A stretch of DNA of 64,000 nt, from positions 62,001-126,000 of the forward strand of contig JBCCTQ010000002.1 in assembly GCA_039198225.1 (NCBI GenBank). The letters are read 5' to 3'. Position numbers and translations under genes: made by a program. The notes beneath the pieces are model-generated. The model was not told where the DNA came from. It worked only from the letters and a program-made list of their open reading frames with translations, and made no database searches. Below, one piece after another: positions 53,320-62,620 of the stretch (position 1 is the stretch's first letter; the number at the start of each line of letters is the position of its first letter). The DNA is from JASJAR01 sp039198225 (GTDB lineage: Bacteria > Pseudomonadota > Alphaproteobacteria > Rhodobacterales > Rhodobacteraceae).

Positions 53320-53982
53320 TCAGGACGCCCGAAGCATTGCGCGGAGTACGCCCGCGGTGGCGAAGGGCAAGAGCCCCAGGGCCCCTGCGGTGATCCCGGC
53401 AAGGAAAAGGAGCGGTGTGGCCGGATCCGCCCCCTCCACGGCGCGCCGGACGGCTTCGGCGCCAAAAAGAAGGGTCGGCACGTTGAGCGGCAGAACCAAG
53501 AGCGACAACAAAAGCCCGCCCCGCTTGAGACCCACGGTGAGCGCTGCACCGAAGGCGCCGATGAGCGAGAGAGCGGGTGTGCCAAGGGCCAAGGTGAGCG
53601 CGAGCCAAAGGTGACCGGGCGGGTCGAGGAAGAGGAGCGGCCCGAGGGCGGGCGCGGCAATCGTGAGAGGCAGCCCCGTTGTCACCCAATGGGCCGCCGC
53701 TTTGCCCAAAGCGACCCCTTCGAGGGGTATTGGTGCTGTCGCCAAAGCATCGAGCGAGCCGTCCTCCCAATCGAGGGCGAAGATCCGGTCAAGGGAGAGG
53801 AGTGCGGCCAAAAGGGCACCCACCCAGAGCATCCCAGGCGCGATAGGAGCCAAGGCGGCGGGTGCCGGGCCAACGGCGAACGCCACGAGGGAGACGAGGA
53901 TGAGAAAGAACGCCAAGGCGAGCCCGAACCCGCCTCCGGCGCGGACGGAGAGTTTAAGATCCCTTAAGAAGAGGGCGATCAT
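53320..53982 (-). CDS. ccmB: Haem exporter permease CcmB
   Basis: 220 residues, six hydrophobic helices; LFLRDLKLSVRAGGG start, FALDWEDGSLDALATAPIPLEG and the final PFATAGVLRAML match CcmB. With CcmA it forms the ABC complex that releases haem-CcmE. ATG at 53982, 10 bases after ccmA. Confidence 0.95.
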   Translation of the reverse strand: MIALFLRDLKLSVRAGGGFGLALAFFLILVSLVAFAVGPAPAALAPIAPGMLWVGALLAALLSLDRIFALDWEDGSLDALATAPIPLEGVALGKAAAHWVTTGLPLTIAAPALGPLLFLDPPGHLWLALTLALGTPALSLIGAFGAALTVGLKRGGLLLSLLVLPLNVPTLLFGAEAVRRAVEGADPATPLLFLAGITAGALGLLPFATAGVLRAMLRAS

Positions 53983-53992
53983 TCTCTGCCCT

Positions 53993-54619
53993 TCATTCGA
54001 ACGCCGCCTGGAAGGTGTCCGGCCGGGCCTTGGCGGCATGGGACGCGACGTCAAAATCGCGGATCTCAAAGGCAGAGCGATCAAGGCCGATTGGGGCGTG
54101 GCTTGCGATGACCGCCGTGCCGCCCGCTTTGAGATGGTTGGCTAAGAGGGCCTCAAAGGCGGCGGTCGATGCCCGGTCGAGCGCCGTGGTCGGCTCATCG
54201 AGGAGCCAGATCGGTCGAGCGGCCACCAAAAGCCGTGCCAGACCCAGGCGGCGGGATTGGCCGGCCGAGAGCGTGCCGGCCGCGCGGCCTTGAAGGGGGT
54301 TGAGGGCAAGCGCCTCCATAGCCCCATCGATGCGGCCGGAGCCAAAGATCCGGGCCCAAAAGGCAAGGTTTTCGGCCACCGTCAAGGTCGGTTTGATCCC
54401 GTTTCTGTGGCCGAGATGGGCCATGGCGTCAGACCCCGGCGTGACACGGCCCTCCGGCGCGGACAGAAGGCCCAAAAGCGTGCGGAGAAGCGTCGTCTTG
54501 CCCGACCCGTTGGGGCCCCGAAGGACCAATGCGCCCCCGTCGGGGACCTCAAAGCTCACGCCTTCCAACACCGCCACTCCGCCCCGGGCAACGGTTAGGT
54601 TCTCGGCCCTCAGCGCCAT
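53993..54619 (-). CDS. ccmA: Haem exporter ATPase CcmA
   Basis: 208 residues. Walker A GPNGSGKTTLL, signature LSAGQSRRLGLARL, Walker B IWLLDEPTTALD. The short ABC domain typical of CcmA. ATG at 54619. First gene of ccmABCDG. Confidence 0.95.
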   Translation of the reverse strand: MALRAENLTVARGGVAVLEGVSFEVPDGGALVLRGPNGSGKTTLLRTLLGLLSAPEGRVTPGSDAMAHLGHRNGIKPTLTVAENLAFWARIFGSGRIDGAMEALALNPLQGRAAGTLSAGQSRRLGLARLLVAARPIWLLDEPTTALDRASTAAFEALLANHLKAGGTAVIASHAPIGLDRSAFEIRDFDVASHAAKARPDTFQAAFE

Positions 54620-54663
54620 GGGCCTGGCCGCCTTTCTGGCCCCGCGGACGGACAGCACCGGCC

Positions 54664-54687
54664 GGCATATTTGGAGAGATATGAAAG
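54664..54687 (+). repeat. Intergenic repeat tail, partial copy
   Basis: GGCATATTTGGAGAGATATG and AAAG resemble the tail of the dispersed repeat, in the variant that reads GAGA where others read CCAGG. It lies between ccmA and the TauE-type gene, without the two hairpins. Confidence 0.4.
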
Positions 54688-54714
54688 AGTTGGCTTGCCC
54701 ATATGCGCGCGATC

Positions 54715-55467
54715 CTAGCCCCAGAGCGGGAGGCTCGAAAGGGCTGAGGCGGCGATGATCACATAGGCCGTGCTTCGGTAAAGACTGGCCCGTTCGGGGT
54801 CGAAATACCGCCGCCCGACCCAGGAGCCGAACGCGTAGACCGGCAGAAGAAGCGCGCCGGCCGCCACGGCCCGGGCTGGGGCCGCCCCTTGAAGGATCAG
54901 GAGGGGGAGCGTGGCAAAACTCGACACCGTCAAAGGCACGATCGTATTGGCCCGGATCACGGCCGTTTTGGCCTTGCCTGCGAGGTTGAAAAGGATCACC
55001 GGCGGCCCGTTGATCCCGGTCGAGCCGCCGAAAAACCCCATGAGCGCGCCCACAAAGCTCCAAGACCCCGGGCCCGGCGTGAACCGGTAGCGCCAACCGG
55101 TGATCATCAAGCCGAGCGTCCCGAGGACGATGGCGGACACTGCCCAGCGGAGCGCCACCGGGTCACCGAACCGGAGAACGAGAATGCCTAAGGGCAGAAA
55201 GAGAAACGCAGCCGCCAGGATCCAAAGGCTCGCCCGCCGATCACAGACCGCCCAAGCGCCCGGAAGGACCGTAAAGGCCGAACCAAGCGCGGTGAGCGAG
55301 AACGCCGCGACGGCCGTGAGCGGATCGGTCAGCCGCGCTGCGAGCGGCATGAAAAAGAGGGCCGCGCCAAAGCCTGCGAACCCGTAAACCGCGCCGGCGA
55401 TAAAGGCCGCCGCTCCGAGCCAAGGCAGCGCCGGAAGAGCCAGCGCCGCGCCAAGGGCGTCAAGCAT
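54715..55467 (-). CDS. TauE/SafE (DUF81) family permease
   Basis: 250 residues, about eight membrane helices in two repeats; AAFIAGAVYGFAGFGAAL and GFFGGSTGINGPPVILF are the paired family motifs. It may export sulfite or an organosulfonate, but substrate is unknown. Its start overlaps the secF end by 8 bases, so it may be co-transcribed with secDF. Confidence 0.9.
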   Translation of the reverse strand: MLDALGAALALPALPWLGAAAFIAGAVYGFAGFGAALFFMPLAARLTDPLTAVAAFSLTALGSAFTVLPGAWAVCDRRASLWILAAAFLFLPLGILVLRFGDPVALRWAVSAIVLGTLGLMITGWRYRFTPGPGSWSFVGALMGFFGGSTGINGPPVILFNLAGKAKTAVIRANTIVPLTVSSFATLPLLILQGAAPARAVAAGALLLPVYAFGSWVGRRYFDPERASLYRSTAYVIIAASALSSLPLWG

Positions 55468-56428
55468 CTATGTTGGCGTATTGGTTGCCTTGATTGGCGT
55501 CCGGTTTCGACCAATCGCGCTTGACCCCGAGCAGAAGAAGGATCGCCGAAGCCACAAAGATCGACGAATAGGTCCCGACGATCACGCCCCAGATCATCGC
55601 AAACACAAAGCCCCGGATCACGTCGCCCCCGAGCACGTAAAGCGAGATCAGCGCCAGGAGTGTGGTCACCGACGTCATGACCGTCCGGCTGAGGGTCTCG
55701 TTGATCGAGAGGTTCAAAACCTCCTGGAGGGGCTTTTGTTTGTACTTTCGAAGGTTCTCCCGAACCCGGTCGAAGACGACCACCGTGTCGTTCAGCGAAT
55801 AGCCAACGATGGTCAAAAGGGCGGCGATGATGGCCAGATCAAACCGGATCTGAAGTTCGGAGAAGACCCCGATGGTCAGGATCACGTCATGGATCAAGGC
55901 CGCGACCGCCCCCAAGGCGAACTGCCATTCAAAACGGAGCCAAATATAGACGAGAACGGCCGCGATCGCGAGGATGACCGCGATGGCGGCGGTTTGGATC
56001 AACTCGCCTGAGACCTTGGGCCCAACGCTTTCGACGGAGGGGAACTTGATCTCGGGATCGATCCCTCGAAGCGCTGTTTGGACCCGCTCGACCACCTCGA
56101 CAGAGACGCTTTCTTCGCCTTCCTGGGCCTGGATCCGCACCATCGCGACGTTCTGTTCGGGCCCGAATGTGGGGTCGAAGACCTCGGTGATGGAGACATC
56201 GCCGAGCTCGAGGGGCGCGATTGCGTCCCGGTAGGCGCCCACATCAACGGGGATCGCACTTTCGGTCCGGATCGTCGTCCCGCCTCGGAAATCGATGCCG
56301 AAATTCAGCCCCTGGATCAAAAAGCTCACGAAGGCGAGCACCATAAGAACGGCGGAGATGCCGAGCCAAAGCTTTGACCGTGCAAAGAAGTTCCAGGATG
56401 TCTCGGAAGGAACGAGTTTCAGCCGCAC
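55460..56428 (-). CDS. secF: Protein translocase subunit SecF
   Basis: 322 residues. First helix, then GLNFGIDFRGGTTIRTES, periplasmic domain, and GYSLNDTVVVFDRVREN in the membrane part. It uses the proton gradient to aid Sec export with SecD. The start is GTG at 56428, 3 bases after the secD stop. Confidence 0.96.
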   Translation of the reverse strand: MRLKLVPSETSWNFFARSKLWLGISAVLMVLAFVSFLIQGLNFGIDFRGGTTIRTESAIPVDVGAYRDAIAPLELGDVSITEVFDPTFGPEQNVAMVRIQAQEGEESVSVEVVERVQTALRGIDPEIKFPSVESVGPKVSGELIQTAAIAVILAIAAVLVYIWLRFEWQFALGAVAALIHDVILTIGVFSELQIRFDLAIIAALLTIVGYSLNDTVVVFDRVRENLRKYKQKPLQEVLNLSINETLSRTVMTSVTTLLALISLYVLGGDVIRGFVFAMIWGVIVGTYSSIFVASAILLLLGVKRDWSKPDANQGNQYANIDA

Positions 56429-56431
56429 CGC

Positions 56432-58096
56432 TTAGACCTCCACCGCTTTGGGCCGACGCCGCTCGAACCACATAATGATCAAAAGCCGGGTGACGAAGAT
56501 GGCCGTGAAGACCGAGGTGAGAATCCCGAGGCCCAGGGTCACCGAAAAGCCCTTCACCGGCCCGGAGCCCATGGCAAAGAGAATAACCGCGGTGATGAAG
56601 GTGGTGATGTTGGCGTCGATGATGGCCGAGAGCGCCTTTTCATAGCCAAGCTCAATCGCCCGCGCCGGGCCCTTGGCGGTTTTGAGCTCTTCCCGGATCC
56701 GCTCAAAAATCAACACATTGGCATCCACCGCCATCCCGATGGTCAGAACGATCCCAGCAATCCCCGGCAGCGTCAGCGTCGCGCCGATGAGTGACAGAAG
56801 CCCGAAAAGAAGCCCCACATTGATAATGAGGGCGATGTTCGCAAAAAGCCCAAAGAGCCCGTAGGAAAGCCCCATAAAGACCAGCACTGCCGCGAAGGCG
56901 ACGATACAGGCGATCGTACCCGCATCGATGGAATCCTGACCGAGCTCGGGGCCGATGGTGCGCTCTTCAAGGAAGGTCAATTCCGCCGGCAGCGCCCCGG
57001 CGCGAAGAAGCACGGCAAGCTCGGTGGCCTCTTCTACGTTGAAATTGCCGGTAATCTGGCCCGACCCGCCGGGGATGTGGGACTGAATGACGGGGGCCGA
57101 TATCACCTGTTCGTCGAGAACGATCGCGAAGGGCTGGCCGATATTTTCGAGGGTATAATCACCGAATTTCCGCGCGCCCGACGTGTTGAACCGGAAATTC
57201 ACCGACGGAAACCCGTTCTGGTCAAAGCCCGGTTGGGCGTCGGTGAGTTCCTCGCCGGTGACCACCGGGGTCGCGTCGAGAATATAAAACAGCCCCGGCT
57301 CGTCGAGGGAGGGCAAAACGATGTTGCGGGGGCCGGGATTTTCAGTCGCCTCCGCGGCGCGTCCTTCGACCGGGTTGAACGTGAGTTTCGCCGTTGTGCC
57401 GATGAGCGCTTTTAGTTCCTCTGCCGAGCCGATCCCTGGCACTTGGATGAGGATCCGGTCTTCACCCTGGCGCTGGATCGTAGGTTCGCGGGTGCCCACC
57501 TCGTCGACCCGGCGGCGGATGATCTCGAGGCTTTGCTCGATCGTCCGGTCATTGGTGGCGTTGATCTCGGCCGCCGAGAGGGTCACGGTCAGGATGTCGC
57601 CCGCGCCCGACACCTCGATGTCGTTCTGGGCCACGCCCGTCAGTGAGAAAACCGGCGTCCCGATCGTGCGCACCAATTGGACGGCGCGGGCCATCCCGTC
57701 GGGCTGGGAGATCCTGACGCGCAACTCGTCCTCCGGCCCGTCCTGGCGGCGGATCGAGCCCACCACTGCCCGCTCGTCCCGGAGGATGTCGCGCACTTGG
57801 GGCCAAAGCGAATTCATCCGTTCCGCATAGGCGTCTTCGAGTTGGACCTCGGCCAAAAGATGCGCCCCGCCGCGAAGATCGAGGCCCAAATTCACCAGCG
57901 TTCCGGGCAGGATATCGGGCCAGAGCGTCCGGTCGGCTTCGAGGGTCTCGTTGGTGGTCCCCGTGGCCTCGATCACCGCTTCGGCGTCGTTCGAGGTCTC
58001 GACCCGCTCGTAGAAGAAATTGGGCATCGCAAAGAGGAGGCCCAAGGCCACCGTCAGCCAGATCGTGACGCGTTTCCAGCCTTCGATTTGGAGCAT
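56432..58096 (-). CDS. secD: Protein translocase subunit SecD
   Basis: 554 residues. LGLDLRGGAHLLAEV, the large P1 periplasmic domain, and IGMAVDANVLIFERIREELK in the membrane half. Partner of SecF and YajC. ATG at 58096, 15 bases after yajC. Confidence 0.97.
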   Translation of the reverse strand: MLQIEGWKRVTIWLTVALGLLFAMPNFFYERVETSNDAEAVIEATGTTNETLEADRTLWPDILPGTLVNLGLDLRGGAHLLAEVQLEDAYAERMNSLWPQVRDILRDERAVVGSIRRQDGPEDELRVRISQPDGMARAVQLVRTIGTPVFSLTGVAQNDIEVSGAGDILTVTLSAAEINATNDRTIEQSLEIIRRRVDEVGTREPTIQRQGEDRILIQVPGIGSAEELKALIGTTAKLTFNPVEGRAAEATENPGPRNIVLPSLDEPGLFYILDATPVVTGEELTDAQPGFDQNGFPSVNFRFNTSGARKFGDYTLENIGQPFAIVLDEQVISAPVIQSHIPGGSGQITGNFNVEEATELAVLLRAGALPAELTFLEERTIGPELGQDSIDAGTIACIVAFAAVLVFMGLSYGLFGLFANIALIINVGLLFGLLSLIGATLTLPGIAGIVLTIGMAVDANVLIFERIREELKTAKGPARAIELGYEKALSAIIDANITTFITAVILFAMGSGPVKGFSVTLGLGILTSVFTAIFVTRLLIIMWFERRRPKAVEV

Positions 58097-58111
58097 CCGC
58101 CCGCGCCTCGC

Positions 58112-58438
58112 TTAGCTCTCGCTCACCGGTTCGGTCTTGCTTTTCACCGTCGCGATCGTGTTTTTGACCACCCGCACTTTCACGCCTTGGGCCAATTCGA
58201 CTTCGACTTCATTGTCTTCCTTGACCTTGGTGACCTTCCCAATCAGCCCGCCCTGGGTGATCACCTCATCCCCCCGGCGGAGGGCTGCGACCATTTTCTG
58301 GTGATCTTTCAGCTTCTTCTGCTGGGGCCGGATGAGGAGGAAATACATGATCGCGAAGATCAGGATGAGCGGCACGAACTGAATAAACGCACCGCCCGAT
58401 CCGCCGGCGGCCTGGGCATAGGCTGGGGTGACTAGCAT
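58112..58438 (-). CDS. yajC: Preprotein translocase subunit YajC
   Basis: 108 residues, one membrane helix (FVPLILIFAIMYFLLIRPQQKK) followed by the RRGDEVITQGGLIGKV domain. First gene of yajC-secD-secF. ATG at 58438. Confidence 0.96.
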   Translation of the reverse strand: MLVTPAYAQAAGGSGGAFIQFVPLILIFAIMYFLLIRPQQKKLKDHQKMVAALRRGDEVITQGGLIGKVTKVKEDNEVEVELAQGVKVRVVKNTIATVKSKTEPVSES

Positions 58439-58690
58439 GCTCTGTCCTTCGTCTTGCCGGCGTCATCCGGGTGTTTTGGCGGGCGTTCGGGCAGCGCCGA
58501 CCCCACGCCCGGGCTTCTATCTGTGGGCCTTTTGCTTGGCAAGCAAGGGGCGGGCTTGTCAAAGGGCAAGGTATCTTCGCTCTAATGGACTTTTTGACAT
58601 CGGGAACCAAAGACGCGAACCGGCCCATAACCATGTGTTTTGGCCAGCCGGTTTGGCGAATGGAATGGCGTTTGCCGATGAAAGGTTCGG
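58439..58690. promoter_or_regulatory. Promoter region of yajC with a perfect palindrome
   Basis: TTGCTTG-G-CAAGCAA (58532-58546) lies 94 bases upstream of the yajC start and may be an operator or hairpin. The rest of this 252-base gap shows no gene. Confidence 0.4.
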
Positions 58691-59500
58691 TCAGACTGCC
58701 TGTAAAAGAGACCCCAACAATGCCGCTGGCGCGTCCTCTTGGACAATGTGAGACGCCTCATGGATGGGCGTAAAACTCTTTGCCCTTAGCGCAGTTTCGA
58801 CTTCCCGACCGTGCTCTGACGGAATGAACGTATCGCGCATGCCCCAAGTGATATGCACGTCAAAGTCAGGCGGCGCATAGCGCTTCTGCGCCTCCTCGAT
58901 ATTGCCGAGATCGGCTTGAGCGATCTGACGATAGAAGGCAGCTTTCCCGACCTCCCCCGTCCATGGGGCTAGGTACATCTCGGCCGTCTCTTCGCGCAGT
59001 TCGTAATGGGCAGCGGCCTGAATGTACGCCCGAAAAAGTGCGTCGTGGGCGTAGTCCGGCAGGCCCGCGAAAGCCGGCTCGTAATTCGCCACATGGGCGT
59101 AGAACGGCGAGCCGGACGGAAGCACTGCCACGGCGTTTACCAAATGCAACCTTCCGTATTCGATCCCGTTCACGAAATGGCCGCGCAGCGCGCAAAGGCC
59201 GCCGAAGTCATGGCCCACGACTTGAGGGCGCGTGAGGCCCCAGTCGCCGACCAACGCCTCCAAAAGATCGCTTTGAACAGATTCGGTGACGTTTTGGGTG
59301 GGACCCTTTTCGGAAAGCCCGGTGCCCAGCATGTCAAAATAGTAGACCTTGTGGGTCTTGGCCAACCAAGGCGCGATGGCCCGCCAGGATTGAGCGGACC
59401 ACGGGAAACCGTGGATTAGGATGATCGGATCACCCTCTCCCATTGCTCCCCATGCCACCGACTCGCCATCAAATGAAAATCGCTCGTTTAGGTCTAGCAT
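58691..59500 (-). CDS. Alpha/beta hydrolase (haloalkane-dehalogenase/epoxide-hydrolase-like)
   Basis: 269 residues. Oxyanion LIHGFPWSAQSW, nucleophile GHDFGGL where the Asp is as in dehalogenases and epoxide hydrolases, cap domain about 130-205, and His in EASHIVQEDAP. The Asp nucleophile argues against a simple esterase. GGGGAG precedes ATG 59500. Divergent from the ArsR-type gene, so it may be repressed by it. Confidence 0.88.
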   Translation of the reverse strand: MLDLNERFSFDGESVAWGAMGEGDPIILIHGFPWSAQSWRAIAPWLAKTHKVYYFDMLGTGLSEKGPTQNVTESVQSDLLEALVGDWGLTRPQVVGHDFGGLCALRGHFVNGIEYGRLHLVNAVAVLPSGSPFYAHVANYEPAFAGLPDYAHDALFRAYIQAAAHYELREETAEMYLAPWTGEVGKAAFYRQIAQADLGNIEEAQKRYAPPDFDVHITWGMRDTFIPSEHGREVETALRAKSFTPIHEASHIVQEDAPAALLGSLLQAV

Positions 59501-59520
59501 CGAGACTCCCCACAATCTCA

Positions 59521-59550
59521 TTGACATTTAGCTACATAGCTATTTGACTA
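59521..59550. promoter_or_regulatory. Divergent control region with TAGCTA dyad
   Basis: TAGCTA-CA-TAGCTA (59529-59542) is an inverted repeat in the 55-base gap between the divergent hydrolase and ArsR-type genes, next to a TTGACA box at 59521. It is the natural operator for the regulator. Confidence 0.5.
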
Positions 59551-59555
59551 TTCGT

Positions 59556-59894
59556 ATGAGCAATAGGGAAGATCAAGTCAAGGCCCTGGCCAACGAAACC
59601 CGCATCGAAGTGCTGCGGCTCCTGGACGATCCAAACGCTCACTTTTCAAAGCAAGAGTCAGCGGATCCAGTGAAGATTGGGGTTTGCGTTCACTTGATCG
59701 CGGAGCACTTCGGCGTCAGCCAACCGACAATGAGCCGTCACATTGACCTCCTTCGCCGCGCCGGTTTCATCAACGCAAAGCGGCAACAAAAGTGGACCTA
59801 TTGCTCCCGTAACGAGGCGGCCCTGGCCGACTATGCGGCTTGGCTCAAAGCATCATTGAACATCAAGGAAGTTACGGATCACGGGTCCGGCTAG
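59556..59894 (+). CDS. ArsR-family winged-helix regulator
   Basis: 112 residues. QVKALANETRIEVLRLLDD start, recognition helix VSQPTMSRHIDLLRRAGFINAKRQQKWTYC. No clear metal-binding ELCVCDL motif; the single Cys in VCVHL could not form the classic site, so it may sense an organic ligand. ATG 59556; a TTG at 59544 is less likely. Confidence 0.88.
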   Translation: MSNREDQVKALANETRIEVLRLLDDPNAHFSKQESADPVKIGVCVHLIAEHFGVSQPTMSRHIDLLRRAGFINAKRQQKWTYCSRNEAALADYAAWLKASLNIKEVTDHGSG

Positions 59895-60085
59895 AAACCC
59901 ATTCATCCTAACGACGCGCCGGTCCGCCCGCGTCTTTGGACGAGCTTTTCACAGAACGCGCCCTCCAAAAAACGCCAGTCATTTGTTTAAACCAAAGGCG
60001 CACCAAGAGGAGTGCTGCAGAGCCCCGGGGCTTTCATTTCGACCCTGCCCTGGTATGGGAGACCTCGCAAAACTGGACGAGCCCA
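59895..60085. other. Upstream region of serS
   Basis: 191 bases containing an AT-rich GTTTAAACC stretch around 59983 and GGACGAG as the serS ribosome-binding site. No T-box or other named riboswitch is seen. Confidence 0.35.
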
Positions 60086-61378
60086 ATGCACGACATTCGA
60101 TATATCCGCGACCACCCTGACGCGTTTGACGCCGCGATGGCGCGGCGGGGGCTCTCGGGTGTCTCGGCGGAGGTGCTCGCCATCGATGGGGCACGGCGGG
60201 CCGCCATCGGAGCGGCAGAGGCCGCCCAGGCCGAACGGAATGCGGCCTCGAAAAATGTCGGCGCGGCCAAGGCCAAGGGCGACGAGGCGGAGTTTGAGCG
60301 GCTGCGGGCGCTTGTGGCCGAGAAGAAAGACGAGATCGCCCGGCTTGAAGGGGCCGCAAAGGCCGAAGACGCCAAGCTCACTGACCTCCTCGCGGGGTTG
60401 CCCAACATCCTCCTGGGCGAGGTTCCCGAAGGCGCCGACGAGGACGACAATGTCGAGATCCGCCGCTGGGGCGAGCCGAAGGACTTCGCTTTTACCGCGA
60501 AGGAGCATTTCGAGATCGAAGGCGTCAAACCGGGGATGGATTTCGAGGTGGCCGCCAAGCTCGCGGGTTCACGCTTTGTGCTCTTGTCGGGCGCTGTCGC
60601 CCGGCTCCACCGGGCGCTGGCGCAGTTTATGCTCGACTTTCACACCGAAGAACACGGTTTGACGGAGACGATCACGCCGGTCCTGGTGCGCGAAGAGATG
60701 ATGTTTGGGACCGGGCAACTCCCGAAATTTGGCGAGGACAGCTACAAGACCACCAATGGGTGGTGGCTGATCCCCACATCGGAAGTGACACTGACCAATA
60801 TCGTCAACGATCTCATCGTGGCCGAAAGCTATCTGCCGCGGCGCTACACGGCCCATTCCCAGTGTTTTCGTTCCGAGGCGGGATCGGCGGGGAAAGACAC
60901 CGCCGGCATGCTCCGCCAGCACCAGTTTGAGAAAGTCGAGATGGTGACGGTTTGTCGGCCAGAAGACCGCATGGAGGAACACGCACGGATGACCCGCTGT
61001 GCCGAGGCCGTGCTCGAACGGCTGGGACTGCCTTTCCGGACGGTTGTCCTCTGCTCGGGCGATACCGGATTTGGCGCCGAGAAAACCCACGACATCGAAG
61101 TCTGGCTCCCGGGCCAGGGCACCTATCGCGAGATCTCTTCCGTTTCGACCTGCGGGAGTTTCCAGGCCCGGCGGATGAATGCGCGTTATCGGCCCGAGGC
61201 GGGCGGCAAGCCCGAATACCTCGCCACGCTCAATGGGTCGGGCCTTGCGGTCGGGCGCTGCCTGATTGCGGTACTCGAAAACGGCCAAACGGAAGCGGGG
61301 GAAGTGGTTTTGCCCCAGGCGCTCGGGCCTTGGATCGGCGGCAAGAGCCGGATCACCGCCAAGGGAGAGCTTGTCTGA
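60086..61378 (+). CDS. serS: Seryl-tRNA synthetase
   Basis: 430 residues. N-terminal coiled-coil arm (about 25-105), then class-II motifs: motif 2 HSQCFRSEAGSAGKDTAGMLRQHQFEKVEM, motif 3 NGSGLAVGRCLIAVLEN. Charges tRNA-Ser. ATG at 60086 gives MHDIRYIRDHP, the usual start. The stop overlaps the next ATG by one base. Confidence 0.97.
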   Translation: MHDIRYIRDHPDAFDAAMARRGLSGVSAEVLAIDGARRAAIGAAEAAQAERNAASKNVGAAKAKGDEAEFERLRALVAEKKDEIARLEGAAKAEDAKLTDLLAGLPNILLGEVPEGADEDDNVEIRRWGEPKDFAFTAKEHFEIEGVKPGMDFEVAAKLAGSRFVLLSGAVARLHRALAQFMLDFHTEEHGLTETITPVLVREEMMFGTGQLPKFGEDSYKTTNGWWLIPTSEVTLTNIVNDLIVAESYLPRRYTAHSQCFRSEAGSAGKDTAGMLRQHQFEKVEMVTVCRPEDRMEEHARMTRCAEAVLERLGLPFRTVVLCSGDTGFGAEKTHDIEVWLPGQGTYREISSVSTCGSFQARRMNARYRPEAGGKPEYLATLNGSGLAVGRCLIAVLENGQTEAGEVVLPQALGPWIGGKSRITAKGELV

Positions 61379-62073
61379 TGGTCAAAGCCGTCCTCGTTCT
61401 TCTCGCAACCCTCGCTTTTTCGGCCGGGGCCTATCTCGTGACTTTCACCGGCTTTGCGCCGGAGCAATTCCCGGTGCCCCAGGTCAACCCGCCCGTCCAG
61501 CCGGCGGGCTATGCCTTCGCGATCTGGGGGGTAATCTTTCTTTGGCTCCTCGCTTCGGCGGCTTTCGGTGTGCTCCGCCGGGCCCATGACCCGGTTTGGG
61601 ATGCCACCCGGTGGCCGCTCTTTGTCAGTTTCGTCATCGGCGCGGGCTGGAATACGGTGGCACTCCAAAGCCCGGTTTGGGCCACCGTGATGATCTGGGC
61701 GATGCTCGTCACGGCCCTTCTCGGCCTCTTCGCCGCCGAAAAGTCCGACCGGCCCTGGCTCGCCTGGCCGATTGGGCTTTATGCGGGGTGGCTGACGGCG
61801 GCCTCGTCGGTGGCGATTGGGCTTTTGCTCGCCGGATACGGGATTCTGGGCGAGATCCCGGCGGCTGTCATGGCGATCCTGCTCGCAGTGGGCCTTGCCG
61901 CAATCTTCCTCTCCCGAACCGGCAATCCCGCCTATGGGGCCGCGGCCGCCTGGGCGCTCATCGGCGTCATGGTGCAAAACCTCGGGAGCGACACGCTCTT
62001 AGTTGTTGCAGGCGCGCTCGGGATCCTCGCCCTCGCCGCCGCGCTGTGGAGCGGACGGCGGAGCCTCGCGTAG
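61378..62073 (+). CDS. TspO/MBR-like membrane protein
   Basis: 231 residues, about seven hydrophobic helices. QPAGYAFAIWGVIFLWLL resembles the first conserved block of TspO (tryptophan-rich sensory protein), and Trp-rich segments follow, but it is longer than classic five-helix TspO. May bind tetrapyrroles or similar molecules. Coupled to serS by a one-base overlap; a flavodoxin-type gene converges on it. Confidence 0.75.
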   Translation: MVKAVLVLLATLAFSAGAYLVTFTGFAPEQFPVPQVNPPVQPAGYAFAIWGVIFLWLLASAAFGVLRRAHDPVWDATRWPLFVSFVIGAGWNTVALQSPVWATVMIWAMLVTALLGLFAAEKSDRPWLAWPIGLYAGWLTAASSVAIGLLLAGYGILGEIPAAVMAILLAVGLAAIFLSRTGNPAYGAAAAWALIGVMVQNLGSDTLLVVAGALGILALAAALWSGRRSLA

Positions 62074-62074
62074 A

Positions 62075-62620
62075 TCAGCCGGCTTTCGCTTCCACCGCGG
62101 GGCTCAGGAAGTCGCCAACGAGGCGATCAAGCGAGTCCCAATCGGTGAATTCATGGGGACCTTCGTTCGGATCGTAGGCGTGCTCACGGAGGACCACGTG
62201 GCGGAGGACTTCCGATTGGAAATAGTCGTAGGCCCCACTTCGCACCGCCCCGGCCACCAGCGCCTCGGCACTCGGCTCAAAGAGGGTCCGCATTTTAAGC
62301 TCGGTTAGATAATCCCCGGCTTCCTCTTCGCCTTCTGGAAAGGCGGCCTTGAGGCTGACCGAGAGAAGAAGCGTCTTCCGCGCTTCGAGCTCTTTCCGAT
62401 GGGCCGTGATATAGATCTCAAATACTTCCGGGTGGCGACGCTCGTGAACCGAGGCCGCCAAGATCACCGCATCCGCCTCGTCAATCGGCGGTGGCTCGTC
62501 CGACCCGGCCAGGTTCACCACCCGCACCCCATGGCCCGCCTCCGTTGCCTGGGCTCCAACGGCCCGCGCAATCTTTGCGGTCTGACCTTCAATGGATTGA
62601 AAGACGATCATGACATTCAT
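62075..62620 (-). CDS. Flavodoxin-domain protein (HemG-like)
   Basis: 181 residues. SIEGQTAKIARAVG is the phosphate-binding loop for FMN, and AASVHERRHPEVFEIYI plus an EFTDWDSLDRLVGDFL end match menaquinone-dependent protoporphyrinogen-oxidase-type flavodoxins. Could act in haem synthesis; alternatively a general flavodoxin. Confidence 0.85.
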   Translation of the reverse strand: MNVMIVFQSIEGQTAKIARAVGAQATEAGHGVRVVNLAGSDEPPPIDEADAVILAASVHERRHPEVFEIYITAHRKELEARKTLLLSVSLKAAFPEGEEEAGDYLTELKMRTLFEPSAEALVAGAVRSGAYDYFQSEVLRHVVLREHAYDPNEGPHEFTDWDSLDRLVGDFLSPAVEAKAG

